Of a stretch of DNA of 64,000 nucleotides, positions 16,773 through 25,426 are shown one piece after another; positions within the stretch are counted from its first letter, which is position 1; the number at the start of each line of letters is the position of its first letter. The stretch lies in NCBI RefSeq assembly GCF_900130075.1, contig NZ_LT671418.1:1984001-2048000 (forward strand), in the 5' to 3' direction. The DNA comes from Herminiimonas arsenitoxidans. Its GTDB lineage: Bacteria; Pseudomonadota; Gammaproteobacteria; Burkholderiales; Burkholderiaceae_D. Under the pieces are notes generated by a model, which was not told the origin of the DNA, did not search any database, and saw only the letters and a program-made list of their open reading frames with translations. Both the position numbers and the translations under genes were made by a program.

Positions 16773-18032
16773 TTAAACAGCTTTAGCAGCGTGCAATGCA
16801 GCGATCTGCTCTTTCGAATAACCCAATTGAGCCAGAACTTCATCAGTGTGCTCGCCCAACAATGGCGAACCAGTGATTTCTGGTTTCATATCGGAGAATT
16901 TGATTGGGCTACCAACTGTCAGGTATTTTTCGCCACGATCTTTGTGCTCAACTTCAACGATCGAACCGCTTTCGCGCAACGATACGTCGTTAGCCAATTC
17001 TTTCATCGACAGAACTGGTGCGCATGGGATGTCGTACTTACGCAGAATGTCGACAGCTTCGAACTTGGTTTTGTCTTTGAGCCATTCTTCGATAGTTGCG
17101 AAGATGTCAAAAATCTTGTCTTGACGAGCTTCTGCTGTTTTGTATGCAGGATCGTCAACCCATTCTTCTTTACCCAATGCTTTACAGATTGGCGCCCAAG
17201 CATGACCTTGGATTGTGAAGTAGATGTACGCGTTAGGATCTGTTTCCCAACCTTTACATTTCAGAACCCAACCTGGCTGACCGCCACCGCCAGCGTTACC
17301 GCCGCGTGGTACTACGTCAGTGAATTTGCCGTGTGGGTATTGTGGGTACTCTTCCAAGTAACCGATTTTGTCCAAACGTTGTTGATCGCGCAGTTTGACG
17401 CGGCACAAGTTCAAAACAGCATCTTGCATCGACACAGCAACTTTTTGGCCTTTGCCAGTTTTTTGACGACCCATCAGAGCTGTCAAGATACCGATTGCCA
17501 AGTGCATACCTGTGTTGGAATCACCCAAAGCAGCTGCCGAAACAGTTGGTGGGCCGTCCCAGAAACCTGTGGTGGAAGCAGCGCCGCCAGCACATTGAGC
17601 CACGTTTTCGTAGACTTTCAAGTCTTCGTAGTGGTGACCATCGCTGAAACCTTTAACCGATGCCATGATCATGCCTGGGTTCAATTCTTGGACACGTGCC
17701 CATGAGAAACCCATACGATCCAACGCGCCTGGACCAAAGTTTTCGACCATAACGTCGGATTCTTTGATCAGCTTTTCCAGAACTTCTTTACCTTCTTGGG
17801 TTTTTGTATCCAAGGTCAGCGAACGCTTGTTGCTGTTCAGCATGGTGAAGTACAAAGCATCTTTGCCTGGGATGTCGCGCAATTGTGAGCGAGTTACGTC
17901 GCCGGAACCTGGACGCTCAACTTTGATAACGTCAGCACCGAACCAAGCCAACAGCTGCGTACATGCTGGACCAGCTTGTACGTGGGTGAAGTCGATGATC
18001 TTAACGCCTGCTAATGGTAATGTTTGACTCAT
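16773..18032 (-). CDS. frc: Formyl-CoA:oxalate CoA-transferase
   Basis: A 419-residue class III CoA transferase that moves CoA from formyl-CoA to oxalate, giving oxalyl-CoA and formate. It closely resembles Oxalobacter formigenes Frc along its length. Gln 19 ([12 protein letters not shown]), the catalytic Asp 171 ([11 protein letters not shown]), which forms the mixed anhydride, and the glycine loop GGGGQ (about 248-252) are all present, as is [22 protein letters not shown]. The ATG has AAGGAAAT upstream. It lies 250 bp after oxc, with several hairpins between, and is followed by a strong terminator. Oxc regenerates its formyl-CoA donor, so the pair forms a CoA-neutral cycle. Confidence 0.96.
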   Translation of the reverse strand: MSQTLPLAGVKIIDFTHVQAGPACTQLLAWFGADVIKVERPGSGDVTRSQLRDIPGKDALYFTMLNSNKRSLTLDTKTQEGKEVLEKLIKESDVMVENFGPGALDRMGFSWARVQELNPGMIMASVKGFSDGHHYEDLKVYENVAQCAGGAASTTGFWDGPPTVSAAALGDSNTGMHLAIGILTALMGRQKTGKGQKVAVSMQDAVLNLCRVKLRDQQRLDKIGYLEEYPQYPHGKFTDVVPRGGNAGGGGQPGWVLKCKGWETDPNAYIYFTIQGHAWAPICKALGKEEWVDDPAYKTAEARQDKIFDIFATIEEWLKDKTKFEAVDILRKYDIPCAPVLSMKELANDVSLRESGSIVEVEHKDRGEKYLTVGSPIKFSDMKPEITGSPLLGEHTDEVLAQLGYSKEQIAALHAAKAV

Positions 18033-18069
18033 GATTGGTAGATTTCCTTATCAATCGTTTAACTTGACT

Positions 18070-18219
18070 CCTGAAATCAGAATACTTTCAGGAAGTGAAA
18101 AACCACTCAGAGAGTTCTGAGTGGAATCGCGCCATTTACATGGCTTTAATCCAATACTACTTGGAGTTCTTAACCTTCTAGTCTAGTGCCGCACCACAAA
18201 CAGTGTCAAGTTGCGGCAC
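18070..18219 (-). promoter_or_regulatory. oxc-frc intergenic hairpin cluster
   Basis: Three inverted repeats lie between oxc and frc: CCTGAAA/TTTCAGG (18070-18092), CCACTCAGA/TCTGAGTGG around GAGT (18103-18124) and GTGCCGCA/TGCGGCAC (18187-18219). None has a U tract on the minus strand, so they look like mRNA-stabilising or processing elements rather than terminators. A TTGACA with a weak -10 (CTAGAC, 17-bp spacing) on the minus strand near 18180-18208 could be an internal frc promoter. Confidence 0.5.
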
Positions 18220-18282
18220 AGTCAACACTTCGCTAACTGTGCCACGCAATGACCATGGCTTGCGCCTTGGCTCTATCTAGTA

Positions 18283-19995
18283 TTACTTCTTCTTACCGAT
18301 CGTCGAAACGATGTTCAAGTTACCGATACGGCCGGATTCAACACCAGCTGCTGGATCGATGATCGCGTCGATGATGGTTGGCTTGCCCGATTTCAGGGAA
18401 GCTTCCAAAGCTTTAGCCAGTTGTTCTGGAGTTTCAGCACGAACGCCTTCGCCGCCCAGAGCTACGCTGAACATATCGTACTTGGTGTTCGGATTGAACA
18501 ACATGCACGAGAATTGGTGATCTGGATTTGCTTCGTCACCGCGGTAGATACCGCCGTTGTTCATGATGATGACGGTTACTGGCAAGTTGTAACGGGTGAT
18601 TGTTTCGTATTCCATTGCGCTGAAACCGAATGCGCTATCGCCGCAAATTGCAACGACTGGTTTGCCGGTTTCAACAGCAGCTGCAACAGCCGAACCCATA
18701 CCGATACCCATTACGCCCCATGTACCTGTATCCACACGTTTGCGTGGCAAGTATTGGTCGATGACCATACGTGCGTTGTCGAGGGTGTTTGCACCTTCGT
18801 TAACCAGGGTGATGTCTGGGTAGTTTTTCAACACGTCACGGATTGCGCCGAGCGAGTTGAAGTAGTTCATGACTGGAGTAGCTGTGCTCAGTTTGGTAGC
18901 CAATTTAGCTTTGGTGCCGGTAGCACGTTCAGCAATAGCGCTCATCCATTCTGTTGGCTTAGCAGCGCCTTTCAGGCCAGCGCGCAATGCGTTGACGCAA
19001 GATTGAACGTCGCCAACCAGTGGTGCAGCGATAGGTACGTTGCTGTCCATTTCGTTAGCTTGGATGTCGATCTGCACGAATTGTTTCGAACCGCCCCATG
19101 TTTTGCCTTTACCGTGCGACAACAACCAGTTCAGACGAGCACCGATCAATACAACGACGTCGGACTCTTGCAGAACCATCGAACGTGCAGCAGCAGCACA
19201 TTGTGGATGTGTATCGGAAACCAAGCCTTTAGCCATCGACATAGGCGTGAAAGGAATACCTGTTTCTTCGATCAGTGCTTTGATATCTGCATCGCATTGT
19301 GCGTAAGCAGCACCTTTGCCGAGCAAGATCAATGGCTTTTTAGCGCCTTTGATCAATGCAACAGCGCGTGCAACAGCGTCTGGACCTGGGATCTGTGCTG
19401 GAGCTGGATCAACTGGAACGAACAGAGTTTTCGCGCCTTCTTCTGCGCTCATGGTGGTGCTGAACAGACGTGCTGGAATATCCAGATACACGCCGCCTGG
19501 ACGACCGGACAATGCTGTACGGATAGCGCGAACAACTGCGACGCCGATGTCTTCAGTACGGTTGATACGGAACGAAGCTTTGCAATGTGGGCGAGCGATG
19601 TTCAACTGATCCATTTCTTCGTAGTCGCCTTGTTGCAGGTCGACGATTTCACGTTCCGAAGAACCGGAAATCAGAATCATTGGGAAGCAGTTGGTGGTGG
19701 CGTTAGCCAGTGCGGTCAAACCGTTCAAGAAGCCAGGTGCGGAAACAGTCACGCAAACGCCTGGTTTTTTGGTCAAGTAACCAGCAACCGATGCCGCGTA
19801 ACCTGCATTTTGTTCGTTACGGAAGCTGAAGAACTTGTTACCACGTGCTTGCCACATACGGCCGATTTCGGTAACAGGGATGCCGAGAAGACCATAAATG
19901 TTGGTGATGCCGTTCATTTCCAAGGCTTCCATCAGGAGGTGGAAGCCGTCTGTCAGCTCTACGCCTTCTGCTACTGCCTGAATGTCGTTTTTCAT
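18283..19995 (-). CDS. oxc: Oxalyl-CoA decarboxylase
   Basis: A 570-residue TPP enzyme that decarboxylates oxalyl-CoA to formyl-CoA and CO2 in the cytosol. It is close in sequence and length to the O. formigenes enzyme (568 residues). Seen here: catalytic Glu 61 ([12 protein letters not shown]), the diphosphate/Mg motif from [10 protein letters not shown] (about 452) to NN (about 479-480), then [14 protein letters not shown]. The C-terminal ESGRIGNLN carries the Ser and Arg (about 554 and 556) that bind CoA in the Oxalobacter structure. ADP-site Arg/Lys cannot be assigned by eye. The ribosome site is weak (GAAGAGAT), while the leader is long and structured. First gene of the oxc-frc operon. 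Confidence 0.97.
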   Translation of the reverse strand: MKNDIQAVAEGVELTDGFHLLMEALEMNGITNIYGLLGIPVTEIGRMWQARGNKFFSFRNEQNAGYAASVAGYLTKKPGVCVTVSAPGFLNGLTALANATTNCFPMILISGSSEREIVDLQQGDYEEMDQLNIARPHCKASFRINRTEDIGVAVVRAIRTALSGRPGGVYLDIPARLFSTTMSAEEGAKTLFVPVDPAPAQIPGPDAVARAVALIKGAKKPLILLGKGAAYAQCDADIKALIEETGIPFTPMSMAKGLVSDTHPQCAAAARSMVLQESDVVVLIGARLNWLLSHGKGKTWGGSKQFVQIDIQANEMDSNVPIAAPLVGDVQSCVNALRAGLKGAAKPTEWMSAIAERATGTKAKLATKLSTATPVMNYFNSLGAIRDVLKNYPDITLVNEGANTLDNARMVIDQYLPRKRVDTGTWGVMGIGMGSAVAAAVETGKPVVAICGDSAFGFSAMEYETITRYNLPVTVIIMNNGGIYRGDEANPDHQFSCMLFNPNTKYDMFSVALGGEGVRAETPEQLAKALEASLKSGKPTIIDAIIDPAAGVESGRIGNLNIVSTIGKKK

Positions 19996-20028
19996 AATGA
20001 ATATCTCTTCGGTTGATTTCGATAAAGG

Positions 20029-20046
20029 TTAGGCAACGTTGCCTAA
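20029..20046 (-). repeat. 18-bp perfect palindrome in the oxc leader
   Basis: TTAGGCAACGTTGCCTAA is a perfect palindrome 33 bp upstream of the oxc start codon. It can be a DNA site for a dimeric regulator or a short hairpin near the ribosome site. Confidence 0.6.
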
Positions 20047-20094
20047 TCCCATGGTTGCCGCGCTTTTGTCGGCCATTCTTACTTGCAAGGCACC

Positions 20095-20125
20095 TCTAAA
20101 AATCAGATCGGTTGATTTTTAGAGA
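20095..20125 (-). promoter_or_regulatory. oxc leader hairpin
   Basis: CTCTAAAAATCA and TGATTTTTAGAG form a perfect 12-bp stem with a 7-base loop. The stem sits about 40 bases into the predicted transcript; on the minus strand it is preceded by AAAGGGTAT. The TPP-enzyme leader has a related hairpin at the equivalent place. Confidence 0.6.
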
Positions 20126-20170
20126 TACCCTTTAGTTATGCTTTTACGCATACACTATCCAAGTGGGCGT

Positions 20171-20214
20171 ATCATATCGATCTGCCCTCGCTTCGATCAT
20201 TGACCCCGGTCAAT
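20171..20214 (-). promoter_or_regulatory. oxc promoter: -10 and ATTGACC-N2-GGTCAAT operator
   Basis: The palindrome ATTGACCCCGGTCAAT is at 20199-20214, with TATGAT (minus strand) at 20171-20176. A start point near 20164 would put the palindrome centre at about -41.5. The right edge of the palindrome is 61 bp upstream of the divergent Crp/Fnr-type gene, so the same site could also control the regulator itself. Confidence 0.85.
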
Positions 20215-20275
20215 TTTCATCGCATGATATCGGCCCCGACCACCCTTCTTTCTTTTATATCTACATATCTTGTAA

Positions 20276-20884
20276 ATGCCGACTGTTGATAACCATCCAG
20301 AACGAAATGTCATTCGCGTCCAGCTCAGACAAAATCTTGTCTTAAAAGACATGACTGATAGCGAATGGGCCGAACTGGAGTCGCATTTACTCGTCGTGGA
20401 CTGTCCCAAAGGTGACTTCCTGCTGCATCAGGGCGTGCATGAAATGGAGCAATATTTCATCCTTGATGGCATATTGAAGCGCGTTGTTACTAATCAGCAA
20501 GCCAAGGAAATGATTCTGCGCTTTGCCGATGAACGCAATATGGAAACCAGTTACGCCGCATGGCGACTGAAAACACCCACACCTTACAGCATCATCTGCG
20601 TAACAAAAGCGCGCGTCGTGAAGTTGCCTTTGCTGCAATGGATCGCCTTCATCGATAAACATGAACATGTTAAACAAGCATTTGAGTTAGACGTCATGCA
20701 TTTGATGAGCGAAATCATGGCACATACGATTACTTTGCACTTGCTCGATGCACCTGGTCGCGTACAGCGCTTTACACGCAAACATCCAGAACTCTTCGAT
20801 CGCATTCCGAAGAAAGAACTCGCCTCCTACCTTAATTTGTCGCCAGAAACACTGAGCCGGCTGAAACATCAAGGAAAAATCTGA
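20276..20884 (+). CDS. Crp/Fnr-family transcriptional regulator
   Basis: A 202-residue regulator. Residues about 20-120 form a cyclic-nucleotide-binding-type beta roll (GDFLLHQGVHEMEQYFILDGILK); the dimer helix follows, and the HTH is at the C-terminus (KKELASYLNLSPETLSRLKHQ). The recognition helix has E-x-x-S-R, the pattern that in FNR reads the TTGA part of its half-site. No Cys cluster is present, so it is not an oxygen sensor of the FNR type. The cAMP-contact residues of Crp are not evident, so the ligand is unknown; oxalyl-CoA, formate or oxalate are guesses. The protein ends almost directly after the recognition helix, lacking a full wing, as in other short members. It is divergent from oxc across a matching palindrome and is the likely activator of the three oxalate/formate operons. 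No clear ribosome site precedes the ATG. Confidence 0.87.
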   Translation: MPTVDNHPERNVIRVQLRQNLVLKDMTDSEWAELESHLLVVDCPKGDFLLHQGVHEMEQYFILDGILKRVVTNQQAKEMILRFADERNMETSYAAWRLKTPTPYSIICVTKARVVKLPLLQWIAFIDKHEHVKQAFELDVMHLMSEIMAHTITLHLLDAPGRVQRFTRKHPELFDRIPKKELASYLNLSPETLSRLKHQGKI

Positions 20885-20912
20885 CCTCTTCCTTAAGTGA
20901 GGTCAGATTTTC
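20877..20912. terminator. Intrinsic terminator after the Crp/Fnr gene
   Basis: AAATCTGACCTC and GAGGTCAGATTT form a 12-bp stem followed by TTC. The stem begins inside the last codons of the regulator. On the minus strand it could also end the cytidylate-kinase-like gene at 20919. Confidence 0.8.
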
Positions 20913-20918
20913 AAAAAA

Positions 20919-21752
20919 CTAGTATTTGCCCGAAGAATACAGTTTTGAATTAACCATCAAGCGCACTTGATTGTCGATACTGACAACACCCGGCACACCA
21001 GCAGCAACTTTCTCTGCAGCAGCATGTTCATCAGCATGCAGAACCAAGCCACTCAACACGACATGACCGCGATTTGCTTCAATCGTAATCTTGACATCGC
21101 GACTAGCCGGCGCACTCTTTAATGCCGCACGCACATGCGCCTCTAGCGTCATATTCTCAAGTACGGCTTGCGATGCTTTTGTTTCCTTGAATTCTGGACG
21201 CCCTACCAAATTCATAATTTGCGCCGCGCAACTTTCAACTGATAAGCGATCAGTATTCAGTACCAGATCGTATAGCACCGGATCTCCCCACGTTACTCCA
21301 AATTGCTGATGCATGCGTGTGGCATGCGCGGCATCACTACGACGGATTTCCGCCTCGGCAAAATCTGCGTCATCTGTTTCCAAATGCGCCATCAACCATG
21401 CGACCCGATTTTTCATTGAACGTGTAATACGAACCGTCACTACATGTGGCACCGCATGCAGCAAACAAGTTGCGCCCCAACCGCGCAAGACGACATTCCC
21501 TTTGTTGGCCAACTCGAAAACTTCTTCCGCTGTATATAAAGCAATACCTTCTTCATCCGCAGTAATACGATCGACAAAACCGGCTTTCCCCTCACGCAAA
21601 CGGCGAATCACACTTTTGCTTATATCCATCTTTTCGGCAAGATGATCGATCACTTCATGGCGCATCACTGCAAGATTCTGTGTTTGCGCAAGATGCATTG
21701 CGACATCTTTGGCAAGCGAGCCCATTTCCTGCGTCATTGCGATCACTGGCAT
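20919..21752 (-). CDS. Cytidylate-kinase-like domain fused to a BON domain
   Basis: A 277-residue protein. Residues 1 to about 190 resemble the cytidylate-kinase-like family, a P-loop kinase fold (MPVIAMTQEMGSLAKDVAM, then VVLRGWGATCLL and the VRITRSMKNRVAWLM segment). The phosphate loop reads GSLAKDVA where the family usually has GSGGREIA, so nucleotide binding may be altered. The last 75 residues form a BON domain (HVRAALKSAPASRDVKITIEANRGHVVLSG...VSIDNQV), usually found in envelope or osmotic-stress proteins, yet no signal peptide is present. The ATG at 21752 has AAGGAG upstream; the longer frame from 21788 lacks one. It lies between the oxalate regulator and the tct importer. Role unknown; regulation of uptake is only a guess. 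Confidence 0.72.
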   Translation of the reverse strand: MPVIAMTQEMGSLAKDVAMHLAQTQNLAVMRHEVIDHLAEKMDISKSVIRRLREGKAGFVDRITADEEGIALYTAEEVFELANKGNVVLRGWGATCLLHAVPHVVTVRITRSMKNRVAWLMAHLETDDADFAEAEIRRSDAAHATRMHQQFGVTWGDPVLYDLVLNTDRLSVESCAAQIMNLVGRPEFKETKASQAVLENMTLEAHVRAALKSAPASRDVKITIEANRGHVVLSGLVLHADEHAAAEKVAAGVPGVVSIDNQVRLMVNSKLYSSGKY

Positions 21753-21990
21753 AGCTATCTCCTTAGTTATGGTTCTCGGTACATGCACGACAAATCAATA
21801 AACAACTCAATTGAAGCTGATTACTCTGATCAAGCAGAGTAACCATACCATCAAAATTTAGCTCCAAAAACAACGATGCCCCACGAGGCTATTCACCGCG
21901 TGGGGCACACTAGATCAGATTAGCTTGAAGGCCGAATCATTCAACACCCCGTTTTGCAGGATGCTGGATCAAAGATATTACAAAGGTCTA

Positions 21991-23520
21991 TCAATCTACT
22001 GGGCGCTCATCAGCAAACTCGTCAACTTTTGGTGGACGAACTTTTGCGATCAGACGCGAGATCAATGGCCAGAACAACATGAGCAATGCCAGGCCAGTGA
22101 TGCTACCAACCAGTGGGTTCGAGAACATGACAGACACTTCGCCTTGCGATGTCAACATCGCTTGACGGAATGAATCTTCTGCCTTGTCGCCCAACACCAG
22201 CGCCAGAACCATAGGAGCCAATGGGTAATCGAGTTTCTTGAACAGATAACCGATCACACCAAACACCACCATCAACCAGATATCAAACATCGCGTTGTGA
22301 ACGGTGTAAGCACCGATCGCGCAAATCACGATAATCACTGGTGCGATGATTGAGAATGGAATACGCAGAATCGAAGCAAACAGTGGAACTGTAGTCAAGA
22401 CGACCAACAGACCAACCAAGTTACCCAGATACATACTAGCGATCAAGCCCCAAACGAAGTCTTTTTGCTCAACGAAGAGCAATGGACCAGGTTGCAGACC
22501 CCAAATCAACAAACCACCGAGCAACACAGCCGCTGTTGGCGAACCTGGAATACCCAGAGCCAGCATAGGCAGCAATGCAGCTGTACCAGCAGCATGCGCA
22601 GCAGTTTCAGGAGCAACAACACCTTCGAGTTCACCAGTACCGAACTTCGAACCGTTTTTCGACATTTTCTTGGCCAGACCGTAAGCCATGAATGATGCTG
22701 GAGTTGCACCGCCTGGTGTAACGCCCATCCAGATACCAACCAGCGAGCTGCGAACTGAAGTTACCCAGTACTTAGGCAGTTTTTTCCAGGTTTGGAAAAC
22801 GATTTTTGGATCGATCTTCGCTGACTTACCGGAGAACGCCAAACCTTCTTCCATCGACAACAGGATTTCGCCGATACCGAACAAACCGATAACCGCGATC
22901 AGGAAGTCGAAACCACGCATGAACTCTTCGAAACCGAAGGTCAAACGCAATTGGCCCGTAACCGTATCCATACCGACTGCTGCGAGTGCAAAACCGAGCG
23001 CCATCGAAGCCAGAATTTTGAACGGCGAGCCTTTACCCATACCGACAAAACTACAGAAGGTCAGCAGATAAACCGAGAAGAATTCCGGAGGACCGAAACG
23101 CAACGCGAATTTAGCAACCAACGGTGCCATAAAGGTAATCATGACAACCGCAACGAACGCACCGATGAATGACGATGTAAATGCACCTGTCAGTGCCTCA
23201 CCCGCATTCCCTTTTTGCGCCATCGGATATCCGTCGAACGTCGTTGCGACGGACCACGGCTCACCAGGAATGTTGAACAGAATCGACGTAATCGCACCGC
23301 CGAACAACGCTCCCCAGTAGATACAAGACAACATGATAATTGCAGATGTCGGCGACATCGAGAAGGTCAACGGCAACAGAATAGCTACGCCATTCGCGCC
23401 ACCCAAACCAGGCAATACGCCAATCAACACACCCAACACAATGCCGATTACCATCAGCAAAAAGTTCATGGGCGTCAGAATGACAGCAAACCCGTGAAAT
23501 AGTGAATTAATTTCTTCCAT
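21991..23520 (-). CDS. tctA: Tripartite tricarboxylate transporter, large membrane subunit TctA
   Basis: A 509-residue inner-membrane protein with about 12 hydrophobic helices. The N-terminal GIVLGVLIGVLPGLGGANGVAILLPLTF and the mid-protein VGIWMGVTPGGATPASFMAYGLAKK are the two characteristic TctA signatures. It forms the channel of a sodium- or proton-driven, binding-protein-dependent carboxylate importer with TctB and TctC. It is the last gene of tctC-tctB-tctA on the minus strand. The location inside the oxalate island makes oxalate a plausible substrate; no OxlT-type antiporter is seen in the window. Confidence 0.93.
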   Translation of the reverse strand: MEEINSLFHGFAVILTPMNFLLMVIGIVLGVLIGVLPGLGGANGVAILLPLTFSMSPTSAIIMLSCIYWGALFGGAITSILFNIPGEPWSVATTFDGYPMAQKGNAGEALTGAFTSSFIGAFVAVVMITFMAPLVAKFALRFGPPEFFSVYLLTFCSFVGMGKGSPFKILASMALGFALAAVGMDTVTGQLRLTFGFEEFMRGFDFLIAVIGLFGIGEILLSMEEGLAFSGKSAKIDPKIVFQTWKKLPKYWVTSVRSSLVGIWMGVTPGGATPASFMAYGLAKKMSKNGSKFGTGELEGVVAPETAAHAAGTAALLPMLALGIPGSPTAAVLLGGLLIWGLQPGPLLFVEQKDFVWGLIASMYLGNLVGLLVVLTTVPLFASILRIPFSIIAPVIIVICAIGAYTVHNAMFDIWLMVVFGVIGYLFKKLDYPLAPMVLALVLGDKAEDSFRQAMLTSQGEVSVMFSNPLVGSITGLALLMLFWPLISRLIAKVRPPKVDEFADERPVD

Positions 23521-23592
23521 TTTACTTATTACTCCTTGAATTCCAATCTAACTCGATAGCAAGCACATCGATGTAATCGACACGCACAAGCT

Positions 23593-24114
23593 CTAGTAAC
23601 CGAGGAAGCTCAAAAGATCTATCGACCCTTTGTACAGGGGCACTTTGAACCACACCTCAAACATCAGGAAGAAGACGACATTGACGCTTACCGCAGCAAT
23701 GACCGCTTTTACTGGTGAGAACTTACCGAGGAAGACCATGAACAATGCGATATAGACGGCAGAGGAAACATAGATACCGAAGACTTGAATAGCACCAACA
23801 TAGATAACTGCTGGGATCAAGACTTGCAGCACGCGCTTCAACTGTTCGCTATCGACAAACACTTCCGTGTTTTTTTCTTTGCCAAACAAGGATTGATAAA
23901 GAGTGCCTATACCCGATATACAAATAACGATACCGATATAAAACGGGAAGTAGCCTGAGCCAGGGCCATCGGTCGTCCAACCGGCGCCCAATTCCCAGCT
24001 TGAAATAACAACTGTAATACCCAGCAACAGCAGCAGAGCAGCGACAACTGCCTCGACAACATAAGTGGCCACGCCAGTGCGAACGCCACCGCTGGATTCT
24101 GAATTCTGATCCAT
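23593..24114 (-). CDS. tctB: Tripartite tricarboxylate transporter, small membrane subunit TctB
   Basis: A 173-residue membrane protein with four hydrophobic segments (residues about 16-38, 49-70, 89-111 and 120-150), the layout of TctB. SWELGAGWTTDGPGSGYFPFYIG between segments 1 and 2 matches the family's G-P-G-FP block. It lies between tctC (115 bp away) and tctA (72 bp away) on the same strand. As in most TctB proteins, sequence conservation is otherwise low. Confidence 0.88.
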   Translation of the reverse strand: MDQNSESSGGVRTGVATYVVEAVVAALLLLLGITVVISSWELGAGWTTDGPGSGYFPFYIGIVICISGIGTLYQSLFGKEKNTEVFVDSEQLKRVLQVLIPAVIYVGAIQVFGIYVSSAVYIALFMVFLGKFSPVKAVIAAVSVNVVFFLMFEVWFKVPLYKGSIDLLSFLGY

Positions 24115-24229
24115 GAGGAATGCTCCTGAAAATTTTTACAATGATGTTGGGACAGGCGAGCAGAAGCCAGCACTACCGTTAGCCAGTAGCGCTGCCTGCT
24201 GCTGCTTATTGCCTATATCCCGATGTTGA

Positions 24230-25258
24230 TTACTTCTTCGCCATGAAGCCAGCTTCTTGCATCAGAGTAGCGTGTTGCTTCTCTGCTGCTTCCAGCCAGA
24301 CTTTGAAGTCGTTACCAGTTTTGAAGGTCGTGTTGAACGCGCCTTTTTCCATGTAGTCTTTCCATTCCGGTGTTTCACGCACCTTCTTGAAGAGGTCAAC
24401 ATAGAATGCCAGTTGATCAGGTGTTACACCTGCAGGCATAAAGATACCGCGCAACATGGTGTAGTCGGTAGGGATACCGGCTTCTTTACATGTTGGGATG
24501 TCGTTCCACGATTGAGTATCGGTAACCTTGGTTTTGTATGGCATACGATCATGATCGAATACGCATTGCGCTTTCAGCTTGCCTGCGCGCCATTGCGAAA
24601 CTGCTTCGATAGGATTGTTAACCGTCGATTGCAAGTGATTACCAACCAATTGCACTGCAACTTCACCACCGCCTTTGAATGGGATGTAGATGAACTTGGT
24701 GCCAGTTGCTTTTTCCAGGCCTACAGTAATGATTTGATCTTCCTGTTTGGAGCCTGTGCCGCCCATTTTGAATTTGTTAGGGCCAGCTGCTTTTACCGCA
24801 TCAATATATTCTTTTGCGGATTTGTATGGTTGTTCTGCATTCGTCCACAGAACAAATTGATCCAGTGCCAACATCGCAACTGGGGTCATGTCACGCCAGT
24901 TGAATGGGACACCAGTTGCCATAGGTGTTGTGAACAGATTCGACAAAGTGATGATGATTTTGTGTGGATCACCTTTGTCGTTTTTGATGCCGAGGAAACC
25001 TTCAGCACCAGCACCACCCGATTTATTGACAACAATCAGTGGCTCTTTCATCAATTTGTTTTTGATGATCACGCCTTGAATCAGACGTGCCATTTGATCA
25101 GCGCCACCGCCTGTACCGGCAGGGACTACAAATTCGACTGGTTTGGTTGGTTCCCAAGCGGCGAACGCTGGGGTTGCAGCAAGAGCTACTGCAGCAAATG
25201 CACCGGCAGTTGCCATTGCCATGCCGCTTTTCGAATGCGAAATGAATTCCTTGATCAT
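24230..25258 (-). CDS. tctC: Tripartite tricarboxylate transporter substrate-binding protein TctC
   Basis: A 342-residue periplasmic binding protein of the Bug/TctC family. The start at 25258 has AGGAGA upstream; the longer frame from 25333 does not. The N-terminus has a signal peptide ending near ATPAFAAWEP. It is followed by the family block KPVEFVVPAGTGGGADQMARLIQ. It captures a carboxylate in the periplasm and hands it to TctAB. Its gene comes first in the operon, 150 bp downstream of a TTGAC-N4-GTCAA palindrome, suggesting membership of the oxalate regulon. Confidence 0.92.
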   Translation of the reverse strand: MIKEFISHSKSGMAMATAGAFAAVALAATPAFAAWEPTKPVEFVVPAGTGGGADQMARLIQGVIIKNKLMKEPLIVVNKSGGAGAEGFLGIKNDKGDPHKIIITLSNLFTTPMATGVPFNWRDMTPVAMLALDQFVLWTNAEQPYKSAKEYIDAVKAAGPNKFKMGGTGSKQEDQIITVGLEKATGTKFIYIPFKGGGEVAVQLVGNHLQSTVNNPIEAVSQWRAGKLKAQCVFDHDRMPYKTKVTDTQSWNDIPTCKEAGIPTDYTMLRGIFMPAGVTPDQLAFYVDLFKKVRETPEWKDYMEKGAFNTTFKTGNDFKVWLEAAEKQHATLMQEAGFMAKK

Positions 25259-25410
25259 TGCTTGTCTCCTGTTAATAATAATTTTAACTACTGTGCTACT
25301 TGCCGCTTCAAGGTGCCTTGTGAGCACAAGCACCGCACGGCTGACGATGCTTACATACTTGAAATTGTTTTAATTTTTCAAAGATAGTGTGGCCTTTCTT
25401 CGAAAAATCT

Positions 25411-25426
25411 CTTGACCTGAGTCAAG
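25411..25426 (-). promoter_or_regulatory. Candidate regulator palindrome upstream of tctC
   Basis: CTTGACCTGAGTCAAG is a palindrome with the same half-site (TTGAC) and same half-site spacing (4 bases) as the oxc/fds sites, but with a different core. A possible -10 (TATCTT, minus strand, 25381-25386) lies 2 bp further off than at the three strong sites. Confidence 0.5.

Noticed and set aside
18421..20016. A 531-codon plus-strand frame opposite oxc
   Set aside because: Shadow of oxc; no domain; extreme Cys/Trp/Phe content. Similar long antisense frames opposite fdsA, fdsGB, frc, sucC and pyk were dropped for the same reason.
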